A stretch of 64,000 nucleotides of DNA. Origin: Streptomyces eurythermus (GTDB lineage Bacteria; Actinomycetota; Actinomycetes; Streptomycetales; Streptomycetaceae). The notes beneath the pieces were generated by a model. It had not been told where the DNA came from and ran no database searches. It saw only the letters and a program-made list of their open reading frames with translations. The stretch's first letter is position 1. Each line of letters starts with the position of its first letter. Position numbers and translations under genes: made by a program. Below, one piece after another: positions 44,093 through 51,810 of the stretch. Where the stretch lies: assembly GCF_014649115.1 (NCBI RefSeq), contig NZ_BMSK01000013.1, positions 1 through 64,000 on the forward strand, read 5' to 3'.

Positions 44093-44473
44093 ATGCCCGA
44101 GATCACCCGGCGCCGCGCGCTCACCGCGGCAGCCGCCGTCGCCGCGACCGCCTCGGCGGCCGTCACCTTCGCCGCCCCCGCCGCGTCGGCCGCCGGCCAC
44201 CACGAGCCCGCCGCGCCCGAGTCCTTCGACGAGGTCTACAAGGGCCGCCGGATACAGGGCCGTCCGGCGGCCGGCGGCGCACACCACCACGAACACGGCG
44301 GCGGATACGAGGTGTTCATCGACGGCGTGCGGCTGCACGTGATGCGCAACGCCGACGGCAGCTGGATCAGCGTCGTCAGCCACTACGACCCGGTGCCCAC
44401 CCCGCGCGCCGCCGCCCGTGCCGCGGTGGACGAGCTGCAGGGCGCCCCGCTGCTGCCGTTCCCCGCCAACTGA
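44093..44473 (+). CDS. melC1: Tyrosinase copper chaperone MelC1
   Basis: 126-residue caddie protein that delivers copper to MelC2 and drives its Tat-dependent export. The signal peptide has the twin-arginine motif TRRRALTAAAAVAATASAAV, and the mature part is His-rich (AAGGAHHHEHGGGYEVFIDG), as in S. glaucescens and S. antibioticus MelC1. The ribosome site CCGGAGGA precedes the ATG. melC2 starts 34 bases after the stop, the standard operon. Confidence 0.95.
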   Translation: MPEITRRRALTAAAAVAATASAAVTFAAPAASAAGHHEPAAPESFDEVYKGRRIQGRPAAGGAHHHEHGGGYEVFIDGVRLHVMRNADGSWISVVSHYDPVPTPRAAARAAVDELQGAPLLPFPAN

Positions 44474-44507
44474 CCACCCCAGCAAGGACTTCGGAGCACC
44501 GCGCACC

Positions 44508-45329
44508 ATGACCGTACGCAAGAACCAGGCCACCCTGACCGCCGACGAGAAGCGCAGGTTCGTCGCCGCCGTCCTCGAACTCAAGCGCAGCGGGCGCTAC
44601 GACGAGTTCGTCCGCACGCACAACGAGTTCATCATGTCGGACACCGACAGCGGGGAGCGGACGGGCCACCGCTCCCCCTCGTTCCTGCCCTGGCACCGCA
44701 GATTCCTGCTCGACTTCGAGCAGGCGCTGCAGTCCGTCGACTCCTCCGTCACACTGCCGTACTGGGACTGGAGCACCGACCGCACCGTGCGGGCCTCGCT
44801 GTGGGCGCCGGACTTCCTCGGCGGCACCGGGCGCAGCACCGACGGCCGGGTGATGGACGGGCCGTTCGCCGCGTCCACGGGCAACTGGCCGATCAACGTG
44901 CGCGTCGACAGCCGGACGTTCCTGCGCCGCTCGCTCGGCACCAGCGTGGCCGAACTGCCCACGCGCGCCGAGGTGGAGTCGGTGCTGACGATATCGTCCT
45001 ACGACCTGCCGCCGTACAACAGCGCCTCGGAGGGCTTCCGCAACCACCTGGAGGGCTGGCGCGGGGTCAATCTGCACAACAGGGTCCATGTGTGGGTCGG
45101 CGGGCAGATGGCCACCGGGGTCTCCCCCAACGACCCGGTGTTCTGGCTGCACCACGCCTACGTCGACAAGCTGTGGGCCGAGTGGCAGCGGCGGCACCCG
45201 GACTCCGCGTATGTGCCGACGGGCGGCACGCCGGACGTGGTGGACCTGAACGAGACCATGAAGCCGTGGAACACCGTGCGCCCGGCGGATCTGCTGGACC
45301 ACACCGCGTACTACACGTTCGACGCCTGA
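44508..45329 (+). CDS. melC2: Tyrosinase MelC2
   Basis: 273-residue type 3 dicopper monophenol monooxygenase making melanin from tyrosine; it has no signal of its own and is exported with MelC1. All copper ligands are at canonical Streptomyces positions: CuA H38 (RTHNEF), H54 (TGHRSP), H63 (PWHRRF); CuB H190 and H194 (LHNRVH) and H216 (in FWLHHAYVDK). Length equals that of S. glaucescens tyrosinase. Its TGA sits within a 12-base palindrome shared with the convergent RNase H gene's stop. Confidence 0.97.
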   Translation: MTVRKNQATLTADEKRRFVAAVLELKRSGRYDEFVRTHNEFIMSDTDSGERTGHRSPSFLPWHRRFLLDFEQALQSVDSSVTLPYWDWSTDRTVRASLWAPDFLGGTGRSTDGRVMDGPFAASTGNWPINVRVDSRTFLRRSLGTSVAELPTRAEVESVLTISSYDLPPYNSASEGFRNHLEGWRGVNLHNRVHVWVGGQMATGVSPNDPVFWLHHAYVDKLWAEWQRRHPDSAYVPTGGTPDVVDLNETMKPWNTVRPADLLDHTAYYTFDA

Positions 45330-45335
45330 TCAGGC
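45324..45335. other. Palindrome containing both convergent stop codons
   Basis: GCCTGATCAGGC is a perfect 12-base palindrome. Its centre TGATCA supplies the melC2 TGA (45327-45329) on the plus strand and the RNase H TGA (45330-45332) on the minus strand, so the two genes abut with no intergenic base. Confidence 0.9.
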
Positions 45336-46031
45336 CTCGGCGGTACGGCACTCCGGGTGGCCCCAGCCCTGCGCGTTCTTGGCGATCTTCTCGCCGGCCG
45401 CGTAGGACCGGCCGCACAGGCAGCGGCCGGGGAACTTGGCCTTGATGGTCCGGGAGGACGACGAGGACGAGGACGCGCCGGCGCCGGCGCGGCGGGGTGC
45501 CTTCCGGCGCGGCGCCCCGGCCGCCGCCGGGGTGTCGGGCGACGGCGGGGGCTCCGGGGAGCCCAGTTCGCTGCCGGCGGACTCCTGGACGGACGCCGCC
45601 TGGCTGGCCGCGCGGTCGGCGAAGTCGTTCAGCGGGTCGCCGTCGACCTGGTGGGCGGGCACGTAGCGGAACTCGACGGACCGGCCGCCGAGGAGTTCGT
45701 CGATGCGGACCACCAGGTCCTGGTTGGCGACGGGCTTGCCGGCGGCGGTCTTCCAGCCGTTGCGCTTCCAGCCGGGCAGCCAGGTGGTGACGGCCTTCAT
45801 CGCGTACTGGGAGTCCATCCGGATCTCCAGCGGCACATCCGGGTCGACGGCCGTGAGCAGCCGCTCCAGCGCCGTCAGTTCCGCGACGTTGTTGGTGGCC
45901 CGGCCGAGCGGGCCCGCCGCCCAGCGGGCGGGGGTCCGCTCGTCGCCGTCCGAGACCACCCACGCCCATCCGGCCGGTCCGGGGTTTCCCTTCGAAGCCC
46001 CGTCGCACGCGGCCACCACACGTTCACGCAT
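45330..46031 (-). CDS. Ribonuclease HI with C-terminal zinc-binding tail
   Basis: 233 residues. The RNase H domain (1-145) has all four acidic catalytic residues: D10 (ACDGASKGNPGP), E51 (NNVAELTAL), D73 (RMDSQYAMK) and D139 (NDFADRAAS). A Ser/Pro/Ala linker (about 146-195, ending in a run of Ser) joins a C-terminal module GRCLCGRSYAAGEKIAK with HPEC, whose CxC and HxxC pattern looks like a treble-clef zinc site. RNase H removes RNA from RNA-DNA hybrids; the tail could bind nucleic acid or protein. Convergent with melC2, no gap. Confidence 0.92.
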   Translation of the reverse strand: MRERVVAACDGASKGNPGPAGWAWVVSDGDERTPARWAAGPLGRATNNVAELTALERLLTAVDPDVPLEIRMDSQYAMKAVTTWLPGWKRNGWKTAAGKPVANQDLVVRIDELLGGRSVEFRYVPAHQVDGDPLNDFADRAASQAASVQESAGSELGSPEPPPSPDTPAAAGAPRRKAPRRAGAGASSSSSSSRTIKAKFPGRCLCGRSYAAGEKIAKNAQGWGHPECRTAEA

Positions 46032-46077
46032 GCGCTCGATGATGCCATGGCCGCGGGCGGGGCCGTGCCGGGGCCGG

Positions 46078-46872
46078 TCAGACGTCCCTGATCGCGGGCA
46101 TCTGTCCCTCGGTGGTGGTGATGTCGATCACCGAGAAGTCGGCGCCCTGCGGGTCGCTGAGCGCCGCGAACCGTCCGAAGGGGCTGCTCATCGGCCCGAA
46201 GCGGAGGATGCCGCCGAGTTCGACGGCACGCGCGACGGCCGCGTCGCAGTCGTCGACGGCGAAGTAGACGTTGATGTACGAGGGCACCTCGGGCGGGAAG
46301 TCCTCGGTCATCCGCATCCGGCCGAGGACGGTGTCCTCGCCGATGTCGAACATCCGGTAGTCCACCGCGTCGTCCTCGATCTCCTTCATCCGGTAGGGGA
46401 AGACGGAGGCGAGGAAGGCGTCCGCCTGCTCCGGCTCCCTGGTGAAGACCTCGGCCCAGCAGTAGGCGCCGGGCGTGGCCGTCGCCTCGAAGCCCTCGTG
46501 GGCGCCGGCCTGCCACACGCCGAACACGGCGCCGCTGGGCTCACGAGCCAGGCACATCGTGCCGAAGTCGCCGACCCGCATCGGTTCCAGCAGCACCTCG
46601 CCGCCGGCCTCCCGGATCCTGCGGGCGGTGGCCGCGGCGTCCGGCGAGGCGAAGTACAGGCACCACTGCGACTGGCCCTCCTGGCCGGGCATGGGCGGGA
46701 CGACGGCGGCCACGGCCTTGCCGTCGGCGTAGGCCTGGGTGTAGTTGCCGTACTCCGACGAGGACTCGCCGAAGGTCCAGCCGAGGACATCGCCGTAGAA
46801 CCGCTTGGCTCCCTCGACGTCGCTGAACATCGCGTCGGCCCAACAGGGCGTTCCTTCGGGTTGTACGGCCAT
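46078..46872 (-). CDS. VOC family protein, two-domain
   Basis: 264-residue tandem glyoxalase/bleomycin-resistance-fold protein with two VOC halves (about 1-130 and 138-264): PCWADAMFSDVEGAKRFYGD begins the first, YCWAEVFTREPEQADAFLAS the second. This arrangement matches mycobacterial CFP30B-type proteins. Metal ligands are not clearly conserved, so enzymatic activity is uncertain. It is likely monocistronic, 104 bases from the next gene upstream on this strand. Confidence 0.88.
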   Translation of the reverse strand: MAVQPEGTPCWADAMFSDVEGAKRFYGDVLGWTFGESSSEYGNYTQAYADGKAVAAVVPPMPGQEGQSQWCLYFASPDAAATARRIREAGGEVLLEPMRVGDFGTMCLAREPSGAVFGVWQAGAHEGFEATATPGAYCWAEVFTREPEQADAFLASVFPYRMKEIEDDAVDYRMFDIGEDTVLGRMRMTEDFPPEVPSYINVYFAVDDCDAAVARAVELGGILRFGPMSSPFGRFAALSDPQGADFSVIDITTTEGQMPAIRDV

Positions 46873-46976
46873 GCCGACGGCCCTCCTGGAGTGATGTGTC
46901 CCCGTTTGTTCACGCTAGCCATCGGGGGTCCGGCCCGCGCGCCGAGCCGGGACCCGTGACGGGCGCCGGGCGGCCG

Positions 46977-47459
46977 CTACTCCCCCGCGTACGCCCGTTC
47001 CAGCCCGGCCGCGTCCAGCTTGCCCATGCCCATCATGGCGCGCAGGGCGCGTCCGGCCCGCTCCGGGTCCGGGTCGGCGATCATGTCGGGCAGCGGGGCG
47101 TAGACGACCTGCCAGGACAGGCCGTACCGGTCCTTGCGCCAGCCGCAGGGGCCGCCCTCGCCGCCGCCCTCGGTCAGCTTCGTCCAGTAGTGGTCGATCT
47201 CCTGCTGGTCGGCGCAGAGGATCTGGAAGGAGACGGCCTCGTCGAACGTGAACTCGGGGCCGGCGTCGAGCGCGACGAACCTCTGGCCGTTGGCCGTGAA
47301 CTCCACGGACAGCACGGAACCGGCCGGGCCGGGCCCGGACTCGGGCCACCGCACGACACGCTCGACGGCGGAGTTCTTGAACACGGACACGTAGAAGTGC
47401 GCGGCCTCCTCCGCCTTGCCGTCGAACCAGAGACAGGTGGTGAACGCGTCGGCGGTCAT
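46977..47459 (-). CDS. VOC family protein, PhnB-like
   Basis: 160-residue PhnB/3-dmu-9_3-mt type VOC protein: FTTCLWFDGKAEEAAHFYVS at the N-terminus, QRFVALDAGPEFTFDEAVSF and YWTKLTEGGGEGGPCGWRKD in the middle. The family is named for a misassigned methyltransferase; function is unknown. The ATG at 47459 follows GGGAGGCGCTC. The 178 bases up to the XRE gene hold its promoter and nothing else I recognise. Confidence 0.88.
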   Translation of the reverse strand: MTADAFTTCLWFDGKAEEAAHFYVSVFKNSAVERVVRWPESGPGPAGSVLSVEFTANGQRFVALDAGPEFTFDEAVSFQILCADQQEIDHYWTKLTEGGGEGGPCGWRKDRYGLSWQVVYAPLPDMIADPDPERAGRALRAMMGMGKLDAAGLERAYAGE

Positions 47460-47637
47460 GAGCGCCTCCCGGGGCGTGGAACGGGACGGGGAACGTCGGG
47501 GAACACGGTCATGGAGGCAGACCGTGCCACGCCGCGGAACTCATCGGCCCGGCCACCGGTTCATTCGAACAGGTGAAAGATTCCGGCCACCGGGGCCCGG
47601 CCGGCCGGGCAGGGCCCCGGTACGCCCGGTGCCGGGC

Positions 47638-48030
47638 TCAGGCGGCGAGGCAGAGACCGCGGTACGAGCCGGGCCGCGGGGCCGCCGCCCGGTGGTGGCC
47701 GGCCGTACGGCGGGACAGCTCGCCGTGCGCCCGCGCCAGCAGGTCGCCGAGGCTCAGGCCGAGGGCGTGCGCGGCGGCCGCGAGGACCTCGGACGACGCC
47801 TCCTTGCGGCCCCGCTCGATCTCCGACAGATACGGCAGTGAGATCCGGGCCGCGTCGGCCACCTCCTTCAGGGTGCGTTCCTGCTCCCGCCGCTCGCTGC
47901 GCAGCACCTCGCCGACCAGATCACGCCACAGGGGCTCCCTGGGGGCGGGCTCGGTCCGAGGCGCCCGAGGGCGGGCCGGGGCCGGTCGCAGGGGGATCAC
48001 TCGGGCTTCGTCGCTCACCGGGTTGCTCAT
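47638..48030 (-). CDS. XRE-family helix-turn-helix regulator
   Basis: 130-residue DNA-binding protein. A Cro/CI-type HTH covers about residues 40-98: RTLKEVADAARISLPYLSEI, ERGRKEASSEVL. The N-terminus is Pro/Arg-rich and the C-terminus short and basic. It resembles small Streptomyces XRE regulators of the ClgR type but lacks enough context to name. It is divergent from the sigma gene with two SigB-type promoters, though 292 bases separate the starts. Confidence 0.87.
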   Translation of the reverse strand: MSNPVSDEARVIPLRPAPARPRAPRTEPAPREPLWRDLVGEVLRSERREQERTLKEVADAARISLPYLSEIERGRKEASSEVLAAAAHALGLSLGDLLARAHGELSRRTAGHHRAAAPRPGSYRGLCLAA

Positions 48031-48145
48031 CCCGTCAGCCTAGGAGTGATGCCGTCCGGGGCAAGGACCGGAGTTGCGCCCTGAGGGAAATCCCGGGCCG
48101 GACCACGCCCGACCGGCTGTTTCGCGCCACTGCGGCGCGGCGGGG

Positions 48146-48170
48146 GCATGCGATGCGTCACCATGGGTAC
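48146..48170 (+). promoter_or_regulatory. SigB-type promoter, distal copy
   Basis: GCAT (48146-48149), 15 bases, GGGTAC (48165-48170). Matches GNNT-N14-16-GGGTAY exactly and lies 152 bases upstream of the sigma factor ATG. A second copy with the same spacing follows 52 bases later. Confidence 0.65.
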
Positions 48171-48197
48171 CCGCGCCGTGAGCGGCTCCGCGAGCAG

Positions 48198-48222
48198 GCA
48201 TGACCCGCCGCGCAGCGGGTAC
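48198..48222 (+). promoter_or_regulatory. SigB-type promoter, proximal copy
   Basis: GCAT (48198-48201), 15 bases, GGGTAC (48217-48222), 100 bases before the sigma ATG. Same boxes and spacer length as the distal copy, suggesting autoregulation or cross-control within the stress-sigma network. Confidence 0.7.
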
Positions 48223-48322
48223 TCGCTGGAGACGCTGCCTGCACACTGGAGCCGGCCCCACCGGGTGCCGGCCCGGAGGCCGTACAGGGAGACGTCGAAC
48301 CGTGACTTTCGTGGGAGAGGCA

Positions 48323-49213
48323 ATGAACACCGCCGCCGGGATCCGGTCGGAAGCCGAGGTCGTCGAGCAGACCGAGCAGGACAGAACGGCCGAGGGGTCA
48401 CTGCCTGGCATCACGGACCCGGCGTCCGTCGCGCCGCGCGACGCTCGGGAGCTGTCCCGCCAGTTCTTCCGCCGTCTGGCGGAGCTGGAAGAGGGAACGC
48501 ACGAGTACCAATACGCGCGCAACACACTCATCGAGATGAACATGTCGCTCGTGCGGTTCGCGGCCGGACGGTTCCGGGGCCGTGGCGACGACATGGAGGA
48601 CATCGTCCAGACCGGCGTGATCGGCCTGATCAAGGCCATCGACCGGTTCGAGCTGTCGCGCGAGGTGGAGTTCACGTCGTTCGCGCTGCCGTACATCGTC
48701 GGCGAGATCAAGCGGTTCTTCCGGGACACCACCTGGGCCGTCCATGTGCCGCGCCGGCTCCAGGAGCTGCGGGTGGAGCTGGCCAAGGCGCGCGAGGAGC
48801 TGTCCAGCCGGCTGGACCGGGACCCGACGGTCGCGGAGCTGGCCACGCTGATGAACCTGCCCGAGAAGGAGGTGGTCGAGGCCCAGCTGGCCTCGAACGG
48901 CTACAACTCCGCCTCCCTGGACGCCGCGCTCACCGGTGACGGCCCCGAGGACGGCGAGGCGGTGCTCGCCGACTTCATCGGCGTGGAGGAGGAGGGGCTG
49001 CGGCTCGTCGAGGACTTCCACGCGCTGGCCCCGCTGATGGCGGAGCTGAGCGAACGCGACCGGCAGATCATCCATCTGCGGTTCGTGGAGGAGGCCACCC
49101 AGGCCGAGATCGGGGAGCGGCTGGGGTGCTCCCAGATGCACGTCTCCCGGCTGATCAAGCGGATCATCACCCGGCTGCGCCAGGGGATGCTCGGCGAACT
49201 GGGCTGCGCCTGA
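48323..49213 (+). CDS. RNA polymerase sigma factor, SigB/SigF/SigG family
   Basis: 296-residue group 3 sigma factor, related to but distinct from the one at 12535-13386. Region 2: DIVQTGVIGLIKAIDRFELS; region 4 helix-turn-helix: ATQAEIGERLGCSQMHVSRL. An N-terminal extension of about 40 polar residues precedes region 2. The ATG at 48323 follows GGGAGAGG. Two GNNT-N15-GGGTAC promoters upstream imply that a sigma of this same class transcribes it. A GHKL anti-sigma-type gene lies downstream, convergent. Confidence 0.93.
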   Translation: MNTAAGIRSEAEVVEQTEQDRTAEGSLPGITDPASVAPRDARELSRQFFRRLAELEEGTHEYQYARNTLIEMNMSLVRFAAGRFRGRGDDMEDIVQTGVIGLIKAIDRFELSREVEFTSFALPYIVGEIKRFFRDTTWAVHVPRRLQELRVELAKAREELSSRLDRDPTVAELATLMNLPEKEVVEAQLASNGYNSASLDAALTGDGPEDGEAVLADFIGVEEEGLRLVEDFHALAPLMAELSERDRQIIHLRFVEEATQAEIGERLGCSQMHVSRLIKRIITRLRQGMLGELGCA

Positions 49214-49310
49214 CGTCCGGGGACCGAGTCAGGGTCCCGGCCGGATCAGGTGCGGCCGGGACCGACGGGCCACGTAGTGACACCGGCCCGCTCACACGGG
49301 TCACACGGGC

Positions 49311-49763
49311 TCAGCGGCTCAAAGGAAAGACGGCCCGTACCCGCTTGCCCACGGGAACGCGTTCCACGGTGACCTCGGTGGCCAGCGCGTGCACGATCTC
49401 CAGTCCGTGCCGCCCGACGCGCTCGGGGTTCTTCGGGAAACGGCGGGGCAGAGCCGTGCTGCTGTCGTACACGGACACCACGACCGAGCTGTCCGTGCCC
49501 TCCAGCTCCAGGATGTAGGGGCCGTTGCTGTGCTGGTCGGCGTTGGTGACCAGTTCGCTCACCACCAGCAGCAGCTCGCCGCCGGCCCGGTCGTCGACGT
49601 CGGCGCACCACTCGGTCCGCAGCTGCTCGAGGAACCGGTCGGCGAAGGCGCGTGCCTCGGCGATGCAGCCGGGTGCGCCGGTGTAGTGTGCCGCGCGCCG
49701 CAGCGGCTCCACGGGTACGTCGAAGCCAGTCGGTATCACTTCCCCGCCCAGGTGCTCGGTCAT
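49311..49763 (-). CDS. Single-domain ATP-binding protein, anti-sigma-factor type (HATPase)
   Basis: 150-residue RsbW-like GHKL protein. The N-box is VVSELVTNADQHSNGPYILE; the later loop reads RVGRHGLEIVHALA. The ATG at 49763 follows GAGAGA. It faces the SigB-type sigma gene across 97 bases, so it is the best positional candidate for that factor's antagonist, although anti-sigma genes are usually co-directional with their partner. Confidence 0.87.
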   Translation of the reverse strand: MTEHLGGEVIPTGFDVPVEPLRRAAHYTGAPGCIAEARAFADRFLEQLRTEWCADVDDRAGGELLLVVSELVTNADQHSNGPYILELEGTDSSVVVSVYDSSTALPRRFPKNPERVGRHGLEIVHALATEVTVERVPVGKRVRAVFPLSR

Positions 49764-49922
49764 GCTGTTCTCTCTCGAAAAGGGCCCGGTGCGGCCGGTC
49801 GCCGTCGCTCCAGTCCTGGTACCCCGTGCCCGGCCCCGCAGTCCCTCCGGCGCGTTCGCCGACCGCGCACAGGGGCACCGCTCACGGCGGGGCCCTCGAC
49901 GGGGCACCCGGCGACCCGGAGG

Positions 49923-50333
49923 TCAGGCGACGGGGACGATCAGCGCCGGTATGGTCCGCTGCATGCGCACCGCGTCGACGGACTCCGCGAGCAGTTCGTA
50001 CTCGGTGGTGTCGTCGCCGGTCGCGATCCGCACCAGCCGGCCCGCGGCCAGCTCGTCGGCGACCAGTTCCTGCCGGTCCGGGTCGCCGCACCACGCGCGC
50101 AGGACGGCCGGTACGTCGGGCACGGTGTCCGCGACGGGGACCAGCGCGCCGGGCGGGAAGTACGCGGCCTCCGGGCGGGGGTCGAGCCGGTCGGCGATCC
50201 AGCTCGCCCGGTCGCGCAGCCACCACAGGGCGAGCGCGAGCGTGGGGGCCCGGTAGGTGCCGAGCGGTACCCCGATGCGCTGTCCGCCGCAGGTGCCGTA
50301 CGCGGTGACATGGCACAGGAACTCGTCGTGCAT
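49923..50333 (-). CDS. Hypothetical protein
   Basis: 136-residue soluble protein of unknown family, reading HDEFLCHVTAYGTCGGQRIG at the N-terminus, with a Trp-rich centre (ALALWWLRDRASWIADRLDP) and an acidic end. No signal, membrane helix or cofactor motif. The ATG at 50333 is preceded by GGGGGAG. Same strand as the anti-sigma-like gene, 159 bases upstream of it, so a joint transcript is possible but not evident. Confidence 0.65.
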   Translation of the reverse strand: MHDEFLCHVTAYGTCGGQRIGVPLGTYRAPTLALALWWLRDRASWIADRLDPRPEAAYFPPGALVPVADTVPDVPAVLRAWCGDPDRQELVADELAAGRLVRIATGDDTTEYELLAESVDAVRMQRTIPALIVPVA

Positions 50334-50705
50334 GCGCACTCCCCCGTCGCGTCGTCCGCCTGCGGGCCGGCCTCGCTTTCGCTGCGGCTCGTGTGCGGTG
50401 CGTGATCGGGGCCTCGCTGGAAGTGAAGCCCGCACAGTCGAGTATGTTCACTGCTGAACCACTGTCACCATGTTTTCCGGCCAGTCTCCCGGTATATTCC
50501 GCACCCGCTCTGACCGGAATCCAGCGGTGCGGCAGCGTCGTGGTCCGGTGTGCTGCCCGCGGCCTGAGAGGGCCGGCGTACACGGCGAGCCCGGCCGCCG
50601 GGGCGGGCGGCCGGGCTCGTACGGTTCGGTGGGGCGGGCGTCCCGGTCCGTGCGGTGCCGCCGGGGCGGGCGGCCGGACTCGTGCGGTGCCGGTGGGTCA
50701 GGCCG
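50334..50705. other. 372-base intergenic stretch with repeat and terminator
   Basis: Between the aldo/keto reductase stop and the hypothetical gene's start, both minus strand. It holds the perfect 14-bp hairpin at 50586-50619 and a 25-base direct repeat (50601-50625 and 50664-50688, 23/25 identical, built on GGGCGGGCGGCCGG). The less GC-rich part near 50440-50520 should carry the hypothetical gene's promoter. Confidence 0.6.
50586..50619 (-). terminator. Strong hairpin after the aldo/keto reductase gene
   Basis: CGAGCCCGGCCGCC (50586-50599) and GGCGGCCGGGCTCG (50606-50619) form a perfect 14-bp stem with a 6-base loop, about 90 bases beyond the reductase stop on the minus strand. No T-tract; typical of Streptomyces terminators. 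Confidence 0.65.
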
Positions 50706-51698
50706 TCAGGGCTTGACGATGGCGTCGATCCGCGCCAGCTCCTCGGGGTCGAACTCCAGGTTCCGGACGGCCGCGACGCTGTCCTCGACCTGGCGGGCGC
50801 TGCTCGCGCCGACCAGCGCGGACGTCACCCGGCCGCCGCGCAGCACCCACGCCAGCGCCAGCTGGGCCAGCGTCTGGCCGCGGGACTTGGCCAGCTCGTC
50901 CAGCGCGCGCAGCCGGGCGACCAGGTCCTCGGTCACCGCGTCCGAGTTCAGGAACGGGCTGTCGCTCGCGGCCCGGGAGTCCTCGGGGATGCCGTCGAGG
51001 TAGCGGCCGGTGAGCAAGCCCTGCTCCAACGGGGAGTAGACGATGGAGCCGACCTGGAGTTCGTCCAGGGCGTCGAGCAGGCCCTCGTCCTCGGGGCGCC
51101 GGTCGAGCATCGAGTAGCGCGGCTGGTGGATGAGGAGCGGGGTGCCGAGGCCGGCGAGGATGCGGGCGGCCTCGCGGGTCTGCTCGGCGGAGTAGTTGGA
51201 GACGCCGACGTAGAGGGCCTTGCCCTGCTGCACCGCCGAGTGCAGGGCGCCCATCGTCTCCTCCAGCGGAGTGTCCGGGTCGGGGCGGTGCGAGTAGAAG
51301 ATGTCGACGTAGTCCAGGCCCATCCGCTTCAGGCTCTGGTCGAGCGAGCCGAGCAGGTACTTGCGCGAGCCCCACTCGCCGTACGGGCCGGGCCACATCA
51401 GGTAGCCGGCCTTGGTGGAGATCACCAGCTCGTCGCGGTAGCGGGCGAAGTCGTCCTTCAGGGCCGCGCCGAAGGCGGACTCGGCGGCGCCGGGCGGCGG
51501 GCCGTAGTTGTTCGCCAGGTCGAAGTGCGTGATGCCGAGGTCGAAGGCGCGGCGCAGGATGGCCCGCTGGGTCTCCACCGGCCGGTCGGGGCCGAAGTTG
51601 TGCCACAGGCCGAGGGACAGGGCGGGGAGCTTCAGGCCGCTGCGTCCGGTGCGCCGGTAGGGCATGTCGGCGTAGCGGTCGGGGTGTGCGGTGTACAA
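50706..51698 (-). CDS. Aldo/keto reductase, L-glyceraldehyde 3-phosphate reductase type
   Basis: 330-residue AKR of the YghZ/MgrA group (AKR14), which reduces L-glyceraldehyde 3-phosphate and methylglyoxal. Signature N-terminus PYRRTGRSGLKLPALSLGLW, HFDLANNYGPPPGAAE with catalytic Asp and Tyr, and the C-terminal GASSARQVEDSVAAV for NADPH. The TTG at 51698 is chosen because a GGAG site is 5-6 bases upstream and family members begin near YTAHPDRY; the in-frame ATG at 51740 lacks support. Divergent from a LysR gene that probably controls it. Confidence 0.9.
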   Translation of the reverse strand: MYTAHPDRYADMPYRRTGRSGLKLPALSLGLWHNFGPDRPVETQRAILRRAFDLGITHFDLANNYGPPPGAAESAFGAALKDDFARYRDELVISTKAGYLMWPGPYGEWGSRKYLLGSLDQSLKRMGLDYVDIFYSHRPDPDTPLEETMGALHSAVQQGKALYVGVSNYSAEQTREAARILAGLGTPLLIHQPRYSMLDRRPEDEGLLDALDELQVGSIVYSPLEQGLLTGRYLDGIPEDSRAASDSPFLNSDAVTEDLVARLRALDELAKSRGQTLAQLALAWVLRGGRVTSALVGASSARQVEDSVAAVRNLEFDPEELARIDAIVKP

Positions 51699-51774
51699 CG
51701 CGACTCCATGAGGGGTGGGCACAGGATCTACCGGTTCCACTGTTGCCCGGGCGGTGGGCAGCGGTCCAACAGAA

Positions 51775-51790
51775 GAATCCGATGAGATTC
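51775..51790. promoter_or_regulatory. LysR-type inverted repeat
   Basis: GAATC (51775-51779) and GATTC (51786-51790) flank six bases, in the gap between the divergent aldo/keto reductase and LysR genes and 20 bases before the LysR ATG. Fits a LysR-box arrangement. Confidence 0.5.
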
Positions 51791-51810
51791 AGCGGCTAGG
51801 CTGCTCAATC

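Noticed and set aside
39073..45329. Antibiotic biosynthetic gene cluster around the CoA ligase, monooxygenase and tyrosinase
   Set aside because: No PKS, NRPS, carrier protein, or dedicated tailoring set; the genes are better read as catabolic or pigment functions.
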